DNA from: Aurifilum marmelostoma
Taxonomy: Eukaryota > Ascomycota > Sordariomycetes > Diaporthales > Cryphonectriaceae
Reading direction: 5' to 3'
DNA: 64,000 nucleotides
NCBI GenBank assembly: GCA_027559495.1
Contig: JAMXSV010000003.1
Coordinates: forward strand, 186,001-250,000
The translations under genes were made by a program, and so were the position numbers. This document shows, piece by piece, positions 24,791-38,700 of this stretch; positions within the stretch are counted from its first letter, which is position 1; each line of letters starts with the position of its first letter. The notes beneath the pieces are model-generated. The model was not told where the DNA came from. It saw only the letters and a program-made list of their open reading frames with translations, and did no database searches.

Positions 24791-25383
24791 TTTGAAAAAG
24801 GCTTGAATGCTCCTTGTATGTGTTATGGGAGGCTGAGTGGGTGTGTTGGTTGAAAGGTTGTCTGCTTTTGCGCGAGGTTAACTTCAGGCGTGAGGCGCGT
24901 CAAGGAAGCAGCAACTCAGAACTGCTGCAGGCGGCAGGCAAAAAAAGACGTTCGAGGCAGGGTTAGAGCCAGGCACTCCAGAGCTGGGGCAAGCTCAGTG
25001 GGTTGAAATTTGGAAGCCGGGGTGTTGCGCTTGCATGCGGCTCTTGGCGGGTAAGCCTGTAACCGGTGCAGTTCACTAGTCCGCATTAGGATTATCCTCC
25101 TCCTTTCTGGGGCTTCACGTGTGCTACTGCGACTTCCTCCGCCATTCAACCTTGACATGGCTGGCATATGAATTAAGTTTCCTTCAAGTTCATCGTTAGT
25201 CTTTTGCAGTGCTAGAATTCTTCATTAAACATAAGATCATAATGACATAATAGTATTACACAGGTTATACAGCAAGAACAGTGTGCTCACTCGGGCGTTC
25301 AGACGTGACCCGCTTTGTCCCTTCCAAAGCACGGTCACCACCTCCTCCCCCTCCTTCCTCACTTTCTTCTTCTCCCCTCCTTC
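24791..25383. other. Upstream region of SmF and 3' flank of the DUF7730-like gene
   Basis: No gene recognised. It holds the SmF promoter and leader, and a TC-rich tract near 25330-25430 running into the end of the next gene. Confidence 0.5.
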
Positions 25384-26558
25384 TTACATCACCTCCTTCC
25401 TCTCCGTCTCCGTCTCCCACTCCCCATCCGCCCAGGGTTCCAGCCCAGGCGCATTGGGCAAGACGAATCTCAGGCCAGGTGTCGAAGGCCTGCTGTCGCC
25501 TAGCCACTCGGCCGTGATGACCTCCCTGCGGATGCTACACACCTCGCCCGCGGTATGCCGACACAGCTCGAACGGCGCCCCGCCGTCATCGACCTCCCTC
25601 TCCTCCACATCCAGGCCCTCAAACCTCGTCAGGAACCCCACAGGTATGCAGACCTTGAAATTGTCCACGTGCCGCACCCGCGCCAGCCCGCGCAGGTACA
25701 TCTCCTCCACATGCGCCTCTCCACTCGGCACCCCCAGCGCCACGTACAGATTCTGCAGGCCCGCGAAACCGCCATCCGCTAGCGCGTCGCATAGCGAGGG
25801 CCATGCCGAGCGCAGGGTCGGCGTGTCGTATTCGGGGGCTGCTGTCCAGCCCTGGTCGTCCCAGACCAGCTTGAGGGAGCGCACGAGGGCGAGGTGGCGG
25901 GGGGATACGGCGTTGATGAATTGGATTGTGCAGTGGATACCGCGGAGACGGAAGAAGGAGGTGCTGTAGAGGAGGGAGGCTGCCTCTTCGTAGCTGCGAG
26001 TTTGTCTGGTATTAGCATGTGTGCATGTAGGGGTGTAGGTGCGGGATCGTGTCTTGATGAAGAAGACGGGGTTGGGGAAGTAATAGGTGGGGGAAGGGCG
26101 GATTGGAACAAGCTCGAAACTTACATGAGCCTGCTCGTGAGGAGTAGTGACATGATATTGCCTTCAGGTCGCACAGGGTCCGTCGCTGGCAGCTCTCGTT
26201 CGTCTGGTCCCCGATCTTCTGACTGCCGTCGCCGCCGTCGTCTTCGCAGTGGAGGTGGTGTTGGCGGCGCCCTCAGCTTTGGGAATAGGGTCGGCACTGA
26301 CATGCCCTCGTCGTCATCGTCCAGGCTGAAGAAGTTGCCGTTCTCGAACAGAATGTACTCGTAGATCTGGACGCGGATCTCGGCCGGAAGCTTGTCGAGG
26401 AGGGGGCACGTGCCGAGCCGAACGGGCTCACCCATCGTCGCTGTCGGTCTCTGTTCTGGTCCTGCTGTTGCAGGCGATAATGCAGGCGACAATGACGAAG
26501 GTGCAGCCTCGAGATCTCTCGTCGGGCGAGACTCCGTCCTCCACAGACCCAAGCCCAT
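25384..26558 (-). CDS. DUF7730/F-box-like fungal protein of unknown function
   Basis: Two exons, 26125-26558 and 25384-25993, giving 347 aa. The junction splits an Ile codon (AT|C) with GTAAGT and CGCAG signals. After a Ser/Pro/Ala-rich head, the protein has LLDKLPAEIRVQIYEYILFE (residues about 52-71), the leucine-rich opening of a large group of Pezizomycotina proteins with F-box-like or DUF7730 domains. A basic run of eight arginines separates it from the body, which contains EEAASLLYSTSFFRLRG and the family-like HLALVRSLKLVWDD. An internal Met at codon 42 (26435) could be the true start. The function is unknown; F-box-like members may be substrate receptors, but this is not shown here. Confidence 0.8.
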
Positions 26559-29117
26559 TTTGCGGGATGCGCAAGAACTGATTTGTGAGGAGGCTGTTCA
26601 AAAGGGAAAACTAAGAACAAAAGCCCCTCCAGAAAATTTAATGTCTCACTTGTTGTTGTGTTGTCGGAGCGATGTCGCAGCACTTATGCATTGTGGCCTG
26701 ATTGATCTACAGGAATGTGGCCGGGGTGCTTCCCAAAAGGGCAAAATAGGAAGCTATTCCGGGTGGGAGCCGTGCCTCCGTTGTGCTGCAGGCTGTGTGG
26801 AGAGAGTCAAAAAGGGAAATGGAGGAGTAGTAGGAACGTGAATCTAAAAGAGAGACGAGGCTTCACCACCTGGAAACAAACAGCGAGAATTTCACGATGA
26901 AGAGATGGACAGGATATGAAAAATAAATAAAAGGGGTGGGGGGGATGTTTTTTTGGAGAAGGCTTTTGAGTTTATTAGATTAGGCATTTGCTGAAGCCTG
27001 CCTTTCTCTTCTCCTTTTGTCACATGTCACATTGTCGATGTCGAGTCAAAAGTCGCGACCTGGGATGTTCTTCATTTGTTTTTTTCCCCCTGCTTCCTAC
27101 TCTTTTCCTGTTGGCCTTCTGAAGAAAAGCAGGGATCGTTCCTAAAAACCCCGTCCCTTGCAGCCCTTCCAGGCCCTTCTGCCCCCCCAAGCTGCCATCC
27201 CATATTCCCGGGCTCGCCGGGGCCGCGCTGTTCAGCTGTACAGCTCTTGGCACACGACAGGCCAAGCGGGGGGCCCTCTTTTGGCTTCTGCTGCTGTTAC
27301 TGCTGCTGCCCAACCGGAGCCCGCCCTCTGTAAGCCACTGCCACGCCTACATACCACCCACCCCTCCTCTCCCTCCAGTACACGCGACCTTTGCTTTGAT
27401 CGCATTCTTGTCATGTCCGGCGCCAAGTGGTGTCAATTGTGTCCTTCATGCAAGGCTGACCAGGCCAGTTTTTCTGTCTCGTATCTATTTTCTGGCCACC
27501 CTCTAGACCGTTCGAATTCCCTGACCTTTATGCCTTGTGTAATTGAGGGGGAGATTCGCGGCCTCTTGTCTGATTTTTTCGGTACACTATGCGATAACTA
27601 TAATGGGATTCGTTATAGGACGATGGGGGCAGGGGTGTGCTGTAGAACTCGGAACTGGGATCCGGACGGTTCTTGGGTGGTTGTCACATAATGGACGGTA
27701 AACTGATATTGAGTCTGGTACAGTGTTTTCGTGGTGCTTACGTATTTGCTCTGGCTGCAGTGACTCGTATGGATCTATCGCGAGCCTGGGACAGACTTTT
27801 CTGTACCACCAAATCCCAAACACCGACTCAACACCACTCACAGCTCGATTGAAGGCCGCACATTTGTGGGGTCGCCTTTTAGCAATCCTATGCTTGATTT
27901 ATCGGCATGGTTAGGCGATATTTGCAACCTGCACACGCCCAACTGTTGGGCTGAGGCGGTCTAGTCTACCCTTGAATCCCGCCTTGATCCGTCTTCTGGG
28001 TTCTTTATATGCTTGACACTTGCGAGCACGTAGGGCTTCTCAAGAATTTAATTAACCTTCTATGAGCGCCTTTTATCACTAATGATTTGATTATCTCCGT
28101 TTGTCGCCCACAGCTTGTAAACAAGTAGACCACAATAGTTCCCTAAGTATCACCCGAGGACAAGAGTCGAGAGCACCTCAGCTGTAGGCAAATGCGGTCC
28201 TAGACATTTTTCACCTGTCGAACTTTGTCCTGCACCCTTCTATAGATCCAAGGGATCCGGGTCGGTCATATTCTAAGCAGCCACTGTCAAAGTTCAGTGA
28301 AAAGTACGTGGGAGTATTCGTAGGGTTTCTGCTATACCACACTCCCTTCGAACTTGAGATTCCGCTACAGTTGAATCCCTTGCTGTCCACTCTATTGACC
28401 GAGTGACTGCCAAGTCTTGTAAACACCTGGCTGTTTCACGATCGAAGAGTGAGATTCTTATCGACGTTGATCTCGACCGGGCCTGCTCCCCCTCATTTCT
28501 GATGAACGGTTTACTTTCTCAATTAGATGACATCAGATGCAATCGCATCACATGCCTTTCCAAATTCATATATGATTTTGTTCCCCAAAATCTAGAATGA
28601 AATAAATATGAACAGTCTTTATTGGCATAGGGATTCAGCAATTAATATGTACGAGATCGCAGTGGCTGAGGATGGGATGGGATGCTTGGACCAAAATCAA
28701 GTCTGCCAAAGAAAATCAACACCGCCAGCGAGTAAAACAACATACGCGCAATTTGTGCCAGAAAACACATGATGTAAGCCGATTACGGGTATAAACCTCA
28801 CCGGGATACCTGTTCATTGCCGTTGATGAGGAGTATTCCCCTCTCGTTGACGCACACCCACATGCAGATAGTCCCGATCACATCATCTGTGACGAATTGA
28901 CAACATTGCAGCTGCTGCAACACAAAGCCCAGCTCCTATGCACTCACTACTTGAACGTCATATACATAATAAATAATACAGCTGCTCTCGAAACCCTCTT
29001 CTCATAAGTCCAGTCATCCTGACTATATATTATGACCCCGATTGACTTAGAGTGTCCTCAGGATTAAACCTCTTCCCACACCATCGATTCTCATCAAAAG
29101 AATTAATTAGCACAGCC
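26559..29117. other. Intergenic region without recognised genes
   Basis: Open frames are short and lack protein signal. From about 27700 the DNA becomes more AT-rich with many stops on all frames. The last 100 bases contain the leader of the FMN monooxygenase gene. Confidence 0.5.
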
Positions 29118-30946
29118 ATGGCGGAAGATAACAACCAGAGCAACCACCAAGATGGAGATTCGGGACTGGGCAACGGCAAAAAGCAGATCCTATTGAACGC
29201 ATTCGATATGTCTACTATCGGGCACCTGTCTCCAGGACAGTGGAAGGTGAGAAAATAGCCAGCATGCAGCACAGGCAGCTTCTCTCAGAGTCCAGAAGAA
29301 GAACCTTGGAAGCTGGAAGTGAGTTAGTAGGCAACGTCGGCTGACGTCGCCACTCCAACAGAACCCCAACGACAAGTCAGCGACGAAACGGAACCTGGAG
29401 TACTGGATCGAGCTCGCAAAGCTCCTGGAGCGGGGAAACATCAACGCGCTCTTCCTGGCTGATACGTATGGCGGATATGATACCTACGAGGGATCCCTTG
29501 ACAACTGCATTAGGAGGGCTGCCCAATGGCCCATGACAGATCCGACGATAGTGAGTCTTGTGCATGGGCGGGCATGAATCGTCGTTTTCCTTCTTCTCAT
29601 TAGTGTTAATTGTGTACAGAGGGATATCTGATGCAGCACAAACTAAAAATCATTGAAACAGCCAATATCCGCGATGGCGGCAGTGACCAAGAACCTTGCC
29701 TTTGGTATTACGGCCTCAACGTCCTTTGAGCCTCCATTCCTGCTAGCCAAGCGCTTCTCGACCCTGGATCACTTTACTCGCGGCCGGATCGGCTGGAACA
29801 TTGTGACGGGGTGGAAGAAGGCTGCGTTCAAGGCGATTGGACTGGACAGTCCTATCGACCACGACGAGAGATATCGCCAGGCTGATGAGTACCTGCGGGT
29901 CCTTTACAAGTGAGTAACAGGAGTAACACTGCATCTGAGTTGTGCCATCTCTTTATTCAGATCGTACTGAACAAAGACCCAAAGATGATTTTTATTTACT
30001 GACCAGCTCCTTACGTAGGCTTTGGGAAGGGTCTTGGGCCGACGATGCCATCAACCCAGATGCAGAGAACGACAGCTACGCAGATCCAGATAAGATCAGG
30101 ACCATCCATCACCACGGCAAATACTACAACCTCGACACGAGGCACATTGTCGACCCATCGCCCCAGAGAACACCCTTTCTCTTCCAGGCGGGGACATCGC
30201 CAGCCGGGTCCTCGTTCGCCGCCACACACGCCGAGGCCATCTTCGTAAGCTCGCACTCCGCCTCGGTGCTGCGTCCCAAGGTCCAGAAGATCCGGGACCT
30301 GGCAGCCCAGCAGGGGCGAGACCCGCAGTCGGTCAAGTTCTTTGCAACCTTCACGCCCATCGTGGGCAGGACCGACGAGGAGGCGCGCCAGAAACACCAG
30401 GAACTGAAGAAGTACGCCTCCGTGGTCGGCGGGCTGGTGCTCTTCAGCGGGTGGACGGGGATCGACATCTCGCGGATCCCGCTGGACCAGGAGATCACCG
30501 AGGCGGACTCGCTCGAGGCGCACAAGGTGCGCAGCCTGCTGGACACGCTCACGACGCCCAGCGAGGAGGTGCCGCGGTGGACGCCGCGGGTGGTGGCGGA
30601 GAAGGCGTGCATCGGCGGGCTGGGGCCCGTGTCCATAGGGAGCCCGCAGACGGTGGCGGACGAGATGGAGGCGTGGATGCGCGAGGCGGACGTGGATGGG
30701 TTCAATATTGGCTATGTGACCACCCCGGGCACGTTTGAGGAGGTCGTGGACTTGTTGATCCCGGAGCTGAGGAGGCGGGGGCTGTACGCTGCTGCTCCTG
30801 TGGAGGGCCAGGAACAGCTTACTGCCCGGGAGAAGATCTATGGCAAGGGACAGAGGGGGCTTAGGAGTGATCATGCTGGAAGCAGGTACAAGTACGACGT
30901 GTATACGGAAGAAGCCTCTGAGGGAGCCACAGAGACTGCAGTGTGA
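29118..30946 (+). CDS. Luciferase-like FMN-dependent monooxygenase (NtaA/SnaA/DszA family)
   Basis: Four exons, 29118-29246, 29362-29550, 29662-29909 and 30019-30946, give 497 aa. The fold is the bacterial luciferase-like TIM barrel, using FMNH2 from a separate reductase and O2. Family marks include ILLNAFDM near the N-terminus, FLADTYGGYDTYEGS, PISAMAAVTKNLAFGITAS, the GRIGWNIVTGWKKAA block (NtaA-type GR.GWN.VT), RYRQADEYLRVLYKLWEGSW, FLFQAGTSPAGSSFAATHAEAIF in the flavin-binding part, and DGFNIGYVTTPGTFEEVVDL near the end. Related bacterial enzymes attack nitrilotriacetate, EDTA, dibenzothiophene sulfone or dimethyl sulfide; the substrate here is unknown. No partner flavin reductase lies nearby. 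Fungal members are often viewed as bacterial acquisitions, but four introns' worth of normal fungal splicing argues for long residence if so. Confidence 0.9.
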
Positions 30947-33323
30947 CCAAGGCTTGGTACAAGAGAGTTGAAGGGGACACGAGTATGGCCAGGGTCTTTT
31001 GATTTGCTTGAACAATCTGCGAATTTTGTTGTTCCGTTCGGTTCCATGTTGGCTGCAGTGAGAGAGGCGCTTCCTGGTGCGTTCTAGGGCAGAGGGAAAT
31101 ATTCTTCTGCCTCTGGTTTTTGATATTACTATCTCTTACTAGAGATTGTGGTCCGAACATGACATTCGAGACCAGATTTTGAGACAGACTGAAGTACATA
31201 TTCATATAAACAATTTGAGAACATTATAAGGTCATTTACCCTCTGGAACACTACGTAAAAGTACTGCCACGGAGTGCCCCAGCGCGTGAGTATTTGGTGC
31301 TAACAAGATCCATACACCCGAGACGTGTTGGACTCCAATTGACTCGAGAATAGGGTGTCATTGTCAGTGCATTCATGATCAGCCATAGAATACACAAGAA
31401 AGGGTAGAATGTCTTGTAGGCTTGGTAAAATTCCACCGATCATTTGATAATCCTCAACAACAGCCTCGGACCATAACAGCAAGTTGCCCTTCAACACTAA
31501 GACAACGCGAAATAACACCTGAATTTTTGACTCGATAGAGCTTTTGCCACAGCGTCTCTTCATAGCAGCCATTCCTGATCGATTGTATGGTGCCCTAATA
31601 AACCATTATCTATCATTCATTCAGCCTCTGACGCAGATAAAGTAACCCTAGCCTCATTCATATCCCTCTGATAACCTTATGCACTTCCTGTGCACACCTG
31701 GGCAGTTAGACGCACCACCCTCCCTAATTCAACGAAATGAACATCTGCACGCCACCAAAAAAAGGGGGGGTGTATGGTGTGTGGCCCTAAGGATGTGGGT
31801 GTGTGTCTTGTCAAAAAGCTCTTAGCCTCCTCCCGCCGTCTGAAACGGACGGGCTTGTCAAAGGGGGGGGGCGGCACACTTGCGGGCGGGCTTAGCGGAA
31901 AGCCACAAGACCGTTCCCTCCCGCAGGCGCCAAGCCTGTGAGAGTCTAGAAAGGGGTCCGGGAGGAGTGGGAGAAGGGGGGGTTGATGCGCTGCTTGCTT
32001 TGCTGACAAGGGACGGTGGTCTGTTTAGAATCGGCTCGGTTGGCTTGCGTGTATGGTTGGTCTCTTGCAGAGAGAAAACGCTGATCCTGATATGGAGGCG
32101 GCGAGGTTCTCGGGCTGCGGGACCCTGTGGACGCATGTTTACATTACTACTGTATGATAGATATGGATATAGTGCATAGTATGTAGCTGGGAGCGTCTCG
32201 GAGATTTGTCAAGAAGTCGTCGTTGTCGTCGTCGTCCCTGACCGGCGATTTCACATGAATCTTGGATTTTAGATCTGCATAGTAAGTGGACGATAAAATA
32301 GCCGAGGAATATCGCGATCTACCGTTGCATTCTCCGTGGTGGTTCGCTGATCGCTGACTGTTTGTGTGGAGTTTTGGCACCCTGATTGCGTCTCCCAGCT
32401 TGGGTTGGTGTATGCGACAAGGCTTCTGTCTACTTTTCCCTTCTTTCATAGTGACCCTTTTATGGTTTTTTCCCCTTCTTTTTTGTATCTCCTTTTCGTA
32501 GTGATTTTATCGTAGGGTAGAGTAACAATATCTAGCATTAACCCCCACAGGGCTGGTTAATTGCTGACGGCCTGGAGATGAATAAAGAGGTCTTCACGGT
32601 GTCATCATAGCAATTCACGCCCTACCCTCGAGAACTTGGCACCGTGGGCAGCCCAAGTCTCCACTTGCTGCTGCTGGAGCACGGAGGCCCGCAACTTTTT
32701 CCCAGATGATATGCAGCTGAACCACTCGATCGGGTTCGCTGGGTGGACACTCCGAGACCCCACGGGACCTCCTCTTCTCTTTTTTCTTGTCTTGTGTTTC
32801 CTCTCGCCTTTCCCATGTGCCTGCGCGCCTCTCTTTCTCACGGTTGCGTCAGTGGATCGTATCAATAGCAACACTAACACAAACCAAAGAGGGGACACGT
32901 GACGATCACGATGTTCGGCTAATAGCGGTGTCGGGCGAGAGAAGCGAGGGGGGGGGGGGACGAACTAATCGGTTATTGTGAGATCATCATTCTATGATAA
33001 AGTGTCAGCGCAAACGTGTTCTTGTCCTAGCTTGGGCAAACGAACAAATGTGTCACGGTTTGCTGTTACGATTTCGTTGGTCGTCCGAGGGATCCCGAGA
33101 GGGAGGACTCGTCGGTTCAGGGCCTCCGATGCTTCACAGTTGGACGTGCTATACCACACAGCACTACGTATAGCTCTGAATAATAAGGTTCTGAGTTTGC
33201 CCTCCCGAAGCTGCGCCGCATGACGAACAGCGGGTCTCTTCAGCTCCGTGGCCTGGTTGGTCGGCCCACCTCCAAGGTCCAAATTTAGCCCGCCCCGCCG
33301 CGGGAAAGAAAGAAAAAAAAAAA

Positions 33324-33342
33324 AGAGAGAGAGAGAGAGAGA
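33324..33342. repeat. (GA)n microsatellite
   Basis: About nine GA units following an A-rich tract, seen directly. Confidence 0.9.
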
Positions 33343-34387
33343 CTTGAAGAAGAGAGGGAGGTGATAATTGTGGATATCTTCTGGCCTCAGTGAGCAGACC
33401 CTATGGATTGTGGGATGCATGCGAGGTGAATATAAAAATGAGGAAGGATGGCGGAGGAGGAGAAGGAGGAATTGAGGAGGAGAGAGAACAAGCGAGTGCG
33501 GGCGCTGTGTTCTGTGCTGTGCTGTGGTAGGATCTACTGGATCTGTCTCAGAAAGTTTCCCGAGGGTTAAAGCATATGCGGCCATACGGAGACATGGTAC
33601 TATGAATGGCCGTGGCTGATGATTTCTCTCTTTGTTTTGCTTCTTTTGATTGGCAACCCGAGGTCACATACTAGAGTAGTATCATGCTGTATGGGTAGAT
33701 GATTGCAGCAGTAAAATTGATACAGGGTTCATCAGAAGCAGAGGCAACTGAATCTAGCACGCTGATTGATGGTGATTGCAGCCCCCTACTGTGATTTATT
33801 ACAGGCCCAATGAGCTGCAGAGGAGGTGCCAAGTTGGAGGGGCCTAGCATCCAGTTGAAACACGAACAGGCTAGTCACTAGGCTTGTTGTGGCTGGAAGG
33901 AAGGGAGGGGGGTGGTGCCTGCTGTGCTATGAGTAGGTGGGAGGGGCGGAAACTCTGAACAGGTTGAACCCCTGCAGTAGGCACAACCGGGGAGTTGCAG
34001 GGGTCTCTTTTCCTTCTTTCCCTTTGCTGCGGCTCTCTCTTTCTCTCGTTTTTTTTCTTCACCCTCCTAGCCCCTGAACTAAATGCCTTAGCACCCGCCA
34101 GTGTGACCAGCCCCGACTACAGAAGGCAAAGACGTGTGTGTTTGCGTGTCTGGGTGGAGATTAGTGACGTGATTAAGGACCCTGTATTCCCTCTCTCTCC
34201 CTCGGTGTCCCTTTTTTTTTCTTCTTTTTCCCCTGGCTTGATTATTGCCTCTCATACTGTGACAACGTCTTGGTACTGTTGTGTCTATTCCCTCTTCTCT
34301 CTATTTTGAGTGTAGAGGGAACAGCTGTCGGCCACAATTGGTGACCCGTGCTGACCTGATCTGACCTGAATTGCACTCTGCTCCATT

Positions 34388-34410
34388 AAAAAAAAAAAAA
34401 AAAAAAAAAA
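34388..34410. repeat. A23 homopolymer
   Basis: Twenty-three consecutive A residues in intergenic DNA. Confidence 0.9.
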
Positions 34411-34627
34411 GAAAGGAATCTAGGATCTCGATAAACCATCCCTGCTGCACCAGCTCGGCAATCTCACCCACACCCAAAAAAAAACAGGGCACCGTGCCAC
34501 CTTTCTAGGCACAAGTCAAGCACACAGTCCACTAAATGAGCACTGCTCTCTTGCTTTCATTCTTCTTTTGGCTCCTCCCCCCCACCTTCTCCTACCCTCT
34601 CCTGCCCTCCATCTCCACCTGTTTTTA

Positions 34628-34664
34628 CCACCACCACCACCACCACCACCACCACCACCACCAC
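34628..34664. repeat. (CCA)n microsatellite
   Basis: About twelve CCA units about 1 kb upstream of the channel start codon. They may lie in its promoter or leader. Confidence 0.9.
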
Positions 34665-35714
34665 AACACCCCTCGTTTGTTGTTGTTGTGGAACCACTTC
34701 TTTGATCTGATCTATTTCATTTCTTTTCCACATTTCATTCCGCGTGAAGCGAACACTTCTAGACATTGCCATTGGGTTGGTTCAAGTGTCTTGTCGATCA
34801 TCAGCATCACGCACTTCCTCCTCGTGTAAAATTATTACATCACATCTACAGCAGGCCTTGTTCTTGGGTCTTGACCACCCCTCTTGTCTATTTTACCCTC
34901 GTTCTTCTACTTATTCTTGTCCTCGAACCTGATGGTCCGAGAGACCTAGGGGAAAGAGCAGTATCGTCAACAAACAAGCATCGCTTGCCATTCTTCTCTT
35001 TCCCTTTTTCGCTTCCTAGTGGGTTGTTCGACACGCCATCAGTAAACGCAACCATAAACGTCAACTGCTTCCTTTTGACCCTCGCAACATCGGTCTGTCT
35101 ATCCACGGTATAGACTTACACATACAGCATACCGGCGCTGCTTGATCCAGCCTGTGACGCGTAATATCCCACCAATCTTTCGTCGACACACGACTGTCGT
35201 TACCGTTTCAACGGGCACCATCGTCTTCAAGAGAACCAGCCGACGGTTGCTTTCACTCTACTACAATCGCACCCCCATATATCCACCAGTCTCCACACAG
35301 GCTCGTGGAAAAGCAAGGCGCAGTTCTTAATTGGAATCCACCGCGACCCCTGGGCCTTTTTTCTCTCGTTCCCCGTCCGGCCTTGTCACAGACTGAGTCA
35401 GTGCAACTCGGCCGATTTAGACCAGGCCCTTCAAATTCTTGGTCCAGCCCATTCTTCTCGAGGAATTCGGATGTCTTGAAACTTTTCTCTCGCCCCGGAC
35501 CAAAACGTTCATCTCATCTGTCTTCTCCTTTCTTTAGTCCACCGGGGCATCATTAAGACGCGCCTGAGACGAGTTCCGGAGCCAAGGAAATCTCAAACTC
35601 TATACGTCAAGGGAGAGAGCGCGAGAGAGAGAGGCTGGCTCGCGTGACCACACGACTGAAACCCCTCAATACACTAATATCAGTCAAGGCGCCTCCTCCC
35701 TCCCAAACAGCGAC

Positions 35715-38700
35715 ATGGGTTTTCTTCCCATTAACGGTCGCTCCAGTGGAGATGCCGACATACCACTTACCCAGGTCCCGACCAGCGGCTCAACCGGCGC
35801 CAGGAGGCAGAACCAGTCCATCGGCGACATGTCCAACATGTCTACCATCGCGAGCAACACGCAGTCGGAGAAGAAGGGCGGAGGGCTGTTCCACCGCAAG
35901 TCCAAGAACGAGAAGGAAGGGGCTGGCGACGAGGGCGTCATCGGCAGGAGGAAGGCCGTGAGGGCCCTGGGCGACGGCGGCAGGAAGGGCACCTGGGGCG
36001 ACGAGGCCGGTCTCAACGCCATGGGCCGCCTCTACAACAAGATCGTCAACTTCTCGTCCATCACGCGCTACCTGGTCTACGTCGCCCCCATAGCCCTGCT
36101 GCTGGCCGTCCCGCTCATTGTCATTCCCGTCACCGGCCACATCAACGACCTCCACGTCGGCGGCTCTGGCCCGGGCGCGCCCAAGCTGTTCTACCTGTTC
36201 CTTTGGATCGAGGTCTCGTGGCTGTCCCTCTGGGGCGGCAAGATCGTGGCACGCCTGCTCCCGGCCGTCTTCATGTTCTTCTGCGGCGTCGTGTCCTCGG
36301 GCACCCGCAAGTACGCCACCGTCATCAGGAACCTCGAGATGCCCATCTCGCTGCTGCTGTGGGCGCTGGCCTCATGGCTCCTCTTCAAGTACAAGTTCCA
36401 GGACGACTCGTACGAGTGGGTCTACGTCATCGTGCGCATTCTCGGCTCGCTCTGGGTCTCGTCCTGCGTCCTGCTCGGCGAGAAGTTCATCATCCAGCTC
36501 ATCAGCATCTCGTACCACCAGCGCTCCTTTGCCAACCGCATCCGGGACTCCAAGCGCGAGATCTTCCTGCTGGGCCTCATGTTCGACGCCTCCAGGACCC
36601 TGTTCCCCATGTACTGCGAGGAGTTCGCCGAGGAGGACTATGTCATCAACGATAGCATCGAGGCCATGCTCGTCGGCAACAAGAAGCGCCGCCGCAGGGG
36701 CCACAAGAAGTCGGGCTCTGTCACCCCCATCAATCCCATGAATCTGGTTGCGGGCGCGGGCCGTGTCGGAGGCAAGATCACCTCCGCCTTTGGCAACATC
36801 GCCTCCGAGATCACCGGCAAGCAGGTCTTCAACCCCAACTCGGCTCACTCCGTCGTCATCGAGGCCCTCGAGAAGGTCCGCAGCTCCGAGGCCCTGGCCC
36901 GCCGCATCTGGATGTCCTTTGTCGTCGAGGGCAAGGACGCCCTCTACATGGATGACGTGGTGGAGGTGCTGGGACCTGGCCACCGCGAGGAGGCCGAGGA
37001 GTGTTTCGAGGCCGTCGACGCCGACGAGAACGGCGACATCAGCTTGGACGAGATGGTGCGCAAGGTCGTCGAGATCGGCAAGGAGAGGAAGGCCATCACC
37101 AACAGCATGAAGGATATCGGCCAGGCCCTGAGCGTCCTGGACTCCATCCTGCTGTTCATCGTCCTGATGATTGTCATCATCATCTTCCTGTCCTTCTTCC
37201 AGAGCAGCTTCGTGAGCACGCTCTCCAGCGCCGGCACGGCCCTCATCTCGCTGTCCTTTGCCATCTCGACCACCTGCCAGGAGTTTCTTGGTTCCATCAT
37301 CTTCCTCTTTGTCAAGCATCCGTATGACGTGGGCGTAAGTGTACTTTTTATTTTTTTTTTTTTTTTTTTTTTTTACTTCTTCTGCACTGTACCACACGAC
37401 ATACAGGATCCTTACTGACTCGAAAACGACTTAGGACCGTGTCACCGTCAACGGCGAGAATCTCATCGTGGAAAAGATCTCGCTCCTGTACACCATCTTT
37501 ACCGACCTCAAGTCGATGCAGGTGACCCAGACGCCCAACATCATCCTCAACAATCTCCCGATCGACAACCTGTCGCGGTCCAAGGCTATGAAGGAGGCGA
37601 TCGAGGTCAACATCTCGTTCGACACCTCGTTCGAAGACGTGGAGCTGCTCCGCCTCGAGATGGAGAAGTTTGTGCGCCACGCCGACAACAGCCGCGACTT
37701 CCAGCAGGACCTGGTCATTGGTATCGGCGGCGTTAACGACCTGGACAAGCTCACCCTCAGCATCGCCATCAAGCACAAGTCCAACTGGCACAACGAGTCT
37801 GTTCGCGCCACCCGCCGCTCCAAGTTCATGTGCGCCCTCGCCCTGGCTCTCAAGAAGGTGCCCATCTACGCCCCCGGCGGCGGCGGTGCCACCCTGGGCA
37901 GCTCAGACAACCCCTCGTACTCTGTTGCTGTCGACGATGGCTTTGCCAGCAGCGCACGCGACAATTTTGCGAGGACGGCTGACGCTGCCAGGATGGTGCC
38001 CCACATGGACCACTCGACCTCCAGGAAGAACATGAAGCGCAGCGACACCAGCTCCACTAACAACTCCACGGGACACGTGCAGCACGTCAGCGAGCAGCAG
38101 GCGGTGGCCGAGCTCAACGCGCGGCCTGTGCTCATGGACCTGGACTCCGACTATGGTTATAACCGCGGCAACGTCACGTCGGACGGGGCCCGCGGCAATA
38201 ACGGCAATAGCAACCGCGGGTCGCCCACGCTCAACTCGCGCGACGCCTCCGCCGAGCGCCAGCGCAGCGAGAACATCGAGGAGATCCGCCAGGACCTCCA
38301 GCAGGACCTCCAGCGCAACTCGACCCGCGGTCGCAGGAAGGCTGGCGAGACTGTGCCCACAGCCCCCATCAGCGAGGGCCAGCCGGGCTTCTCCGTCACC
38401 CAGCACGACAGCGCGGGCAACACCATCACCGGCCTGAGCTCCAGGCAGTTCTCGTACGACGTCACGAGCCAACACAGCAACAACAATGACGGCAGCTCGC
38501 AGAAGGCTGGCAGCACCCGCGGATCGCCGTACGTGCCCAGCCCCAGGGTCGCCGAGGCAGCGCGCGAAAGCTACGTCCCCTTCCAGGTGCAAGGCGGCCG
38601 GCTGTATCAGAGCCCTCCAGGGGCGGTGCAGGCGCCACAGTTCGTCGGCAGTAATGGACGGGATTTGATCTCTCAGTCGTCGTCCTCGGCAGCAGCACCC

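Larger units (their letters stand above)
30947..35714. other. Gene-poor region between the monooxygenase and the MscS-type channel
   Basis: Contains the monooxygenase 3' flank, several microsatellites and, from about 34900, a pyrimidine-rich leader of the downstream channel gene. A 90-codon minus-strand frame at 31300-31572 is open but resembles nothing known. No gene can be supported. Confidence 0.5.

Noticed and set aside
31300..31572. 90-codon minus-strand frame with hydrophobic segments
   Set aside because: It has no splice partners, no family resemblance, and lies in a stop-rich flank; too weak to call.
32992..33585. 197-codon minus-strand frame
   Set aside because: It contains the (GA)n tract read as Ser-Leu repeats and has no protein-family signal.
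36372..37397. 341-codon minus-strand frame
   Set aside because: It is antisense to the MscS-type channel exon and rich in Asp/Glu/Ala/Leu from reversed GC-rich codons.
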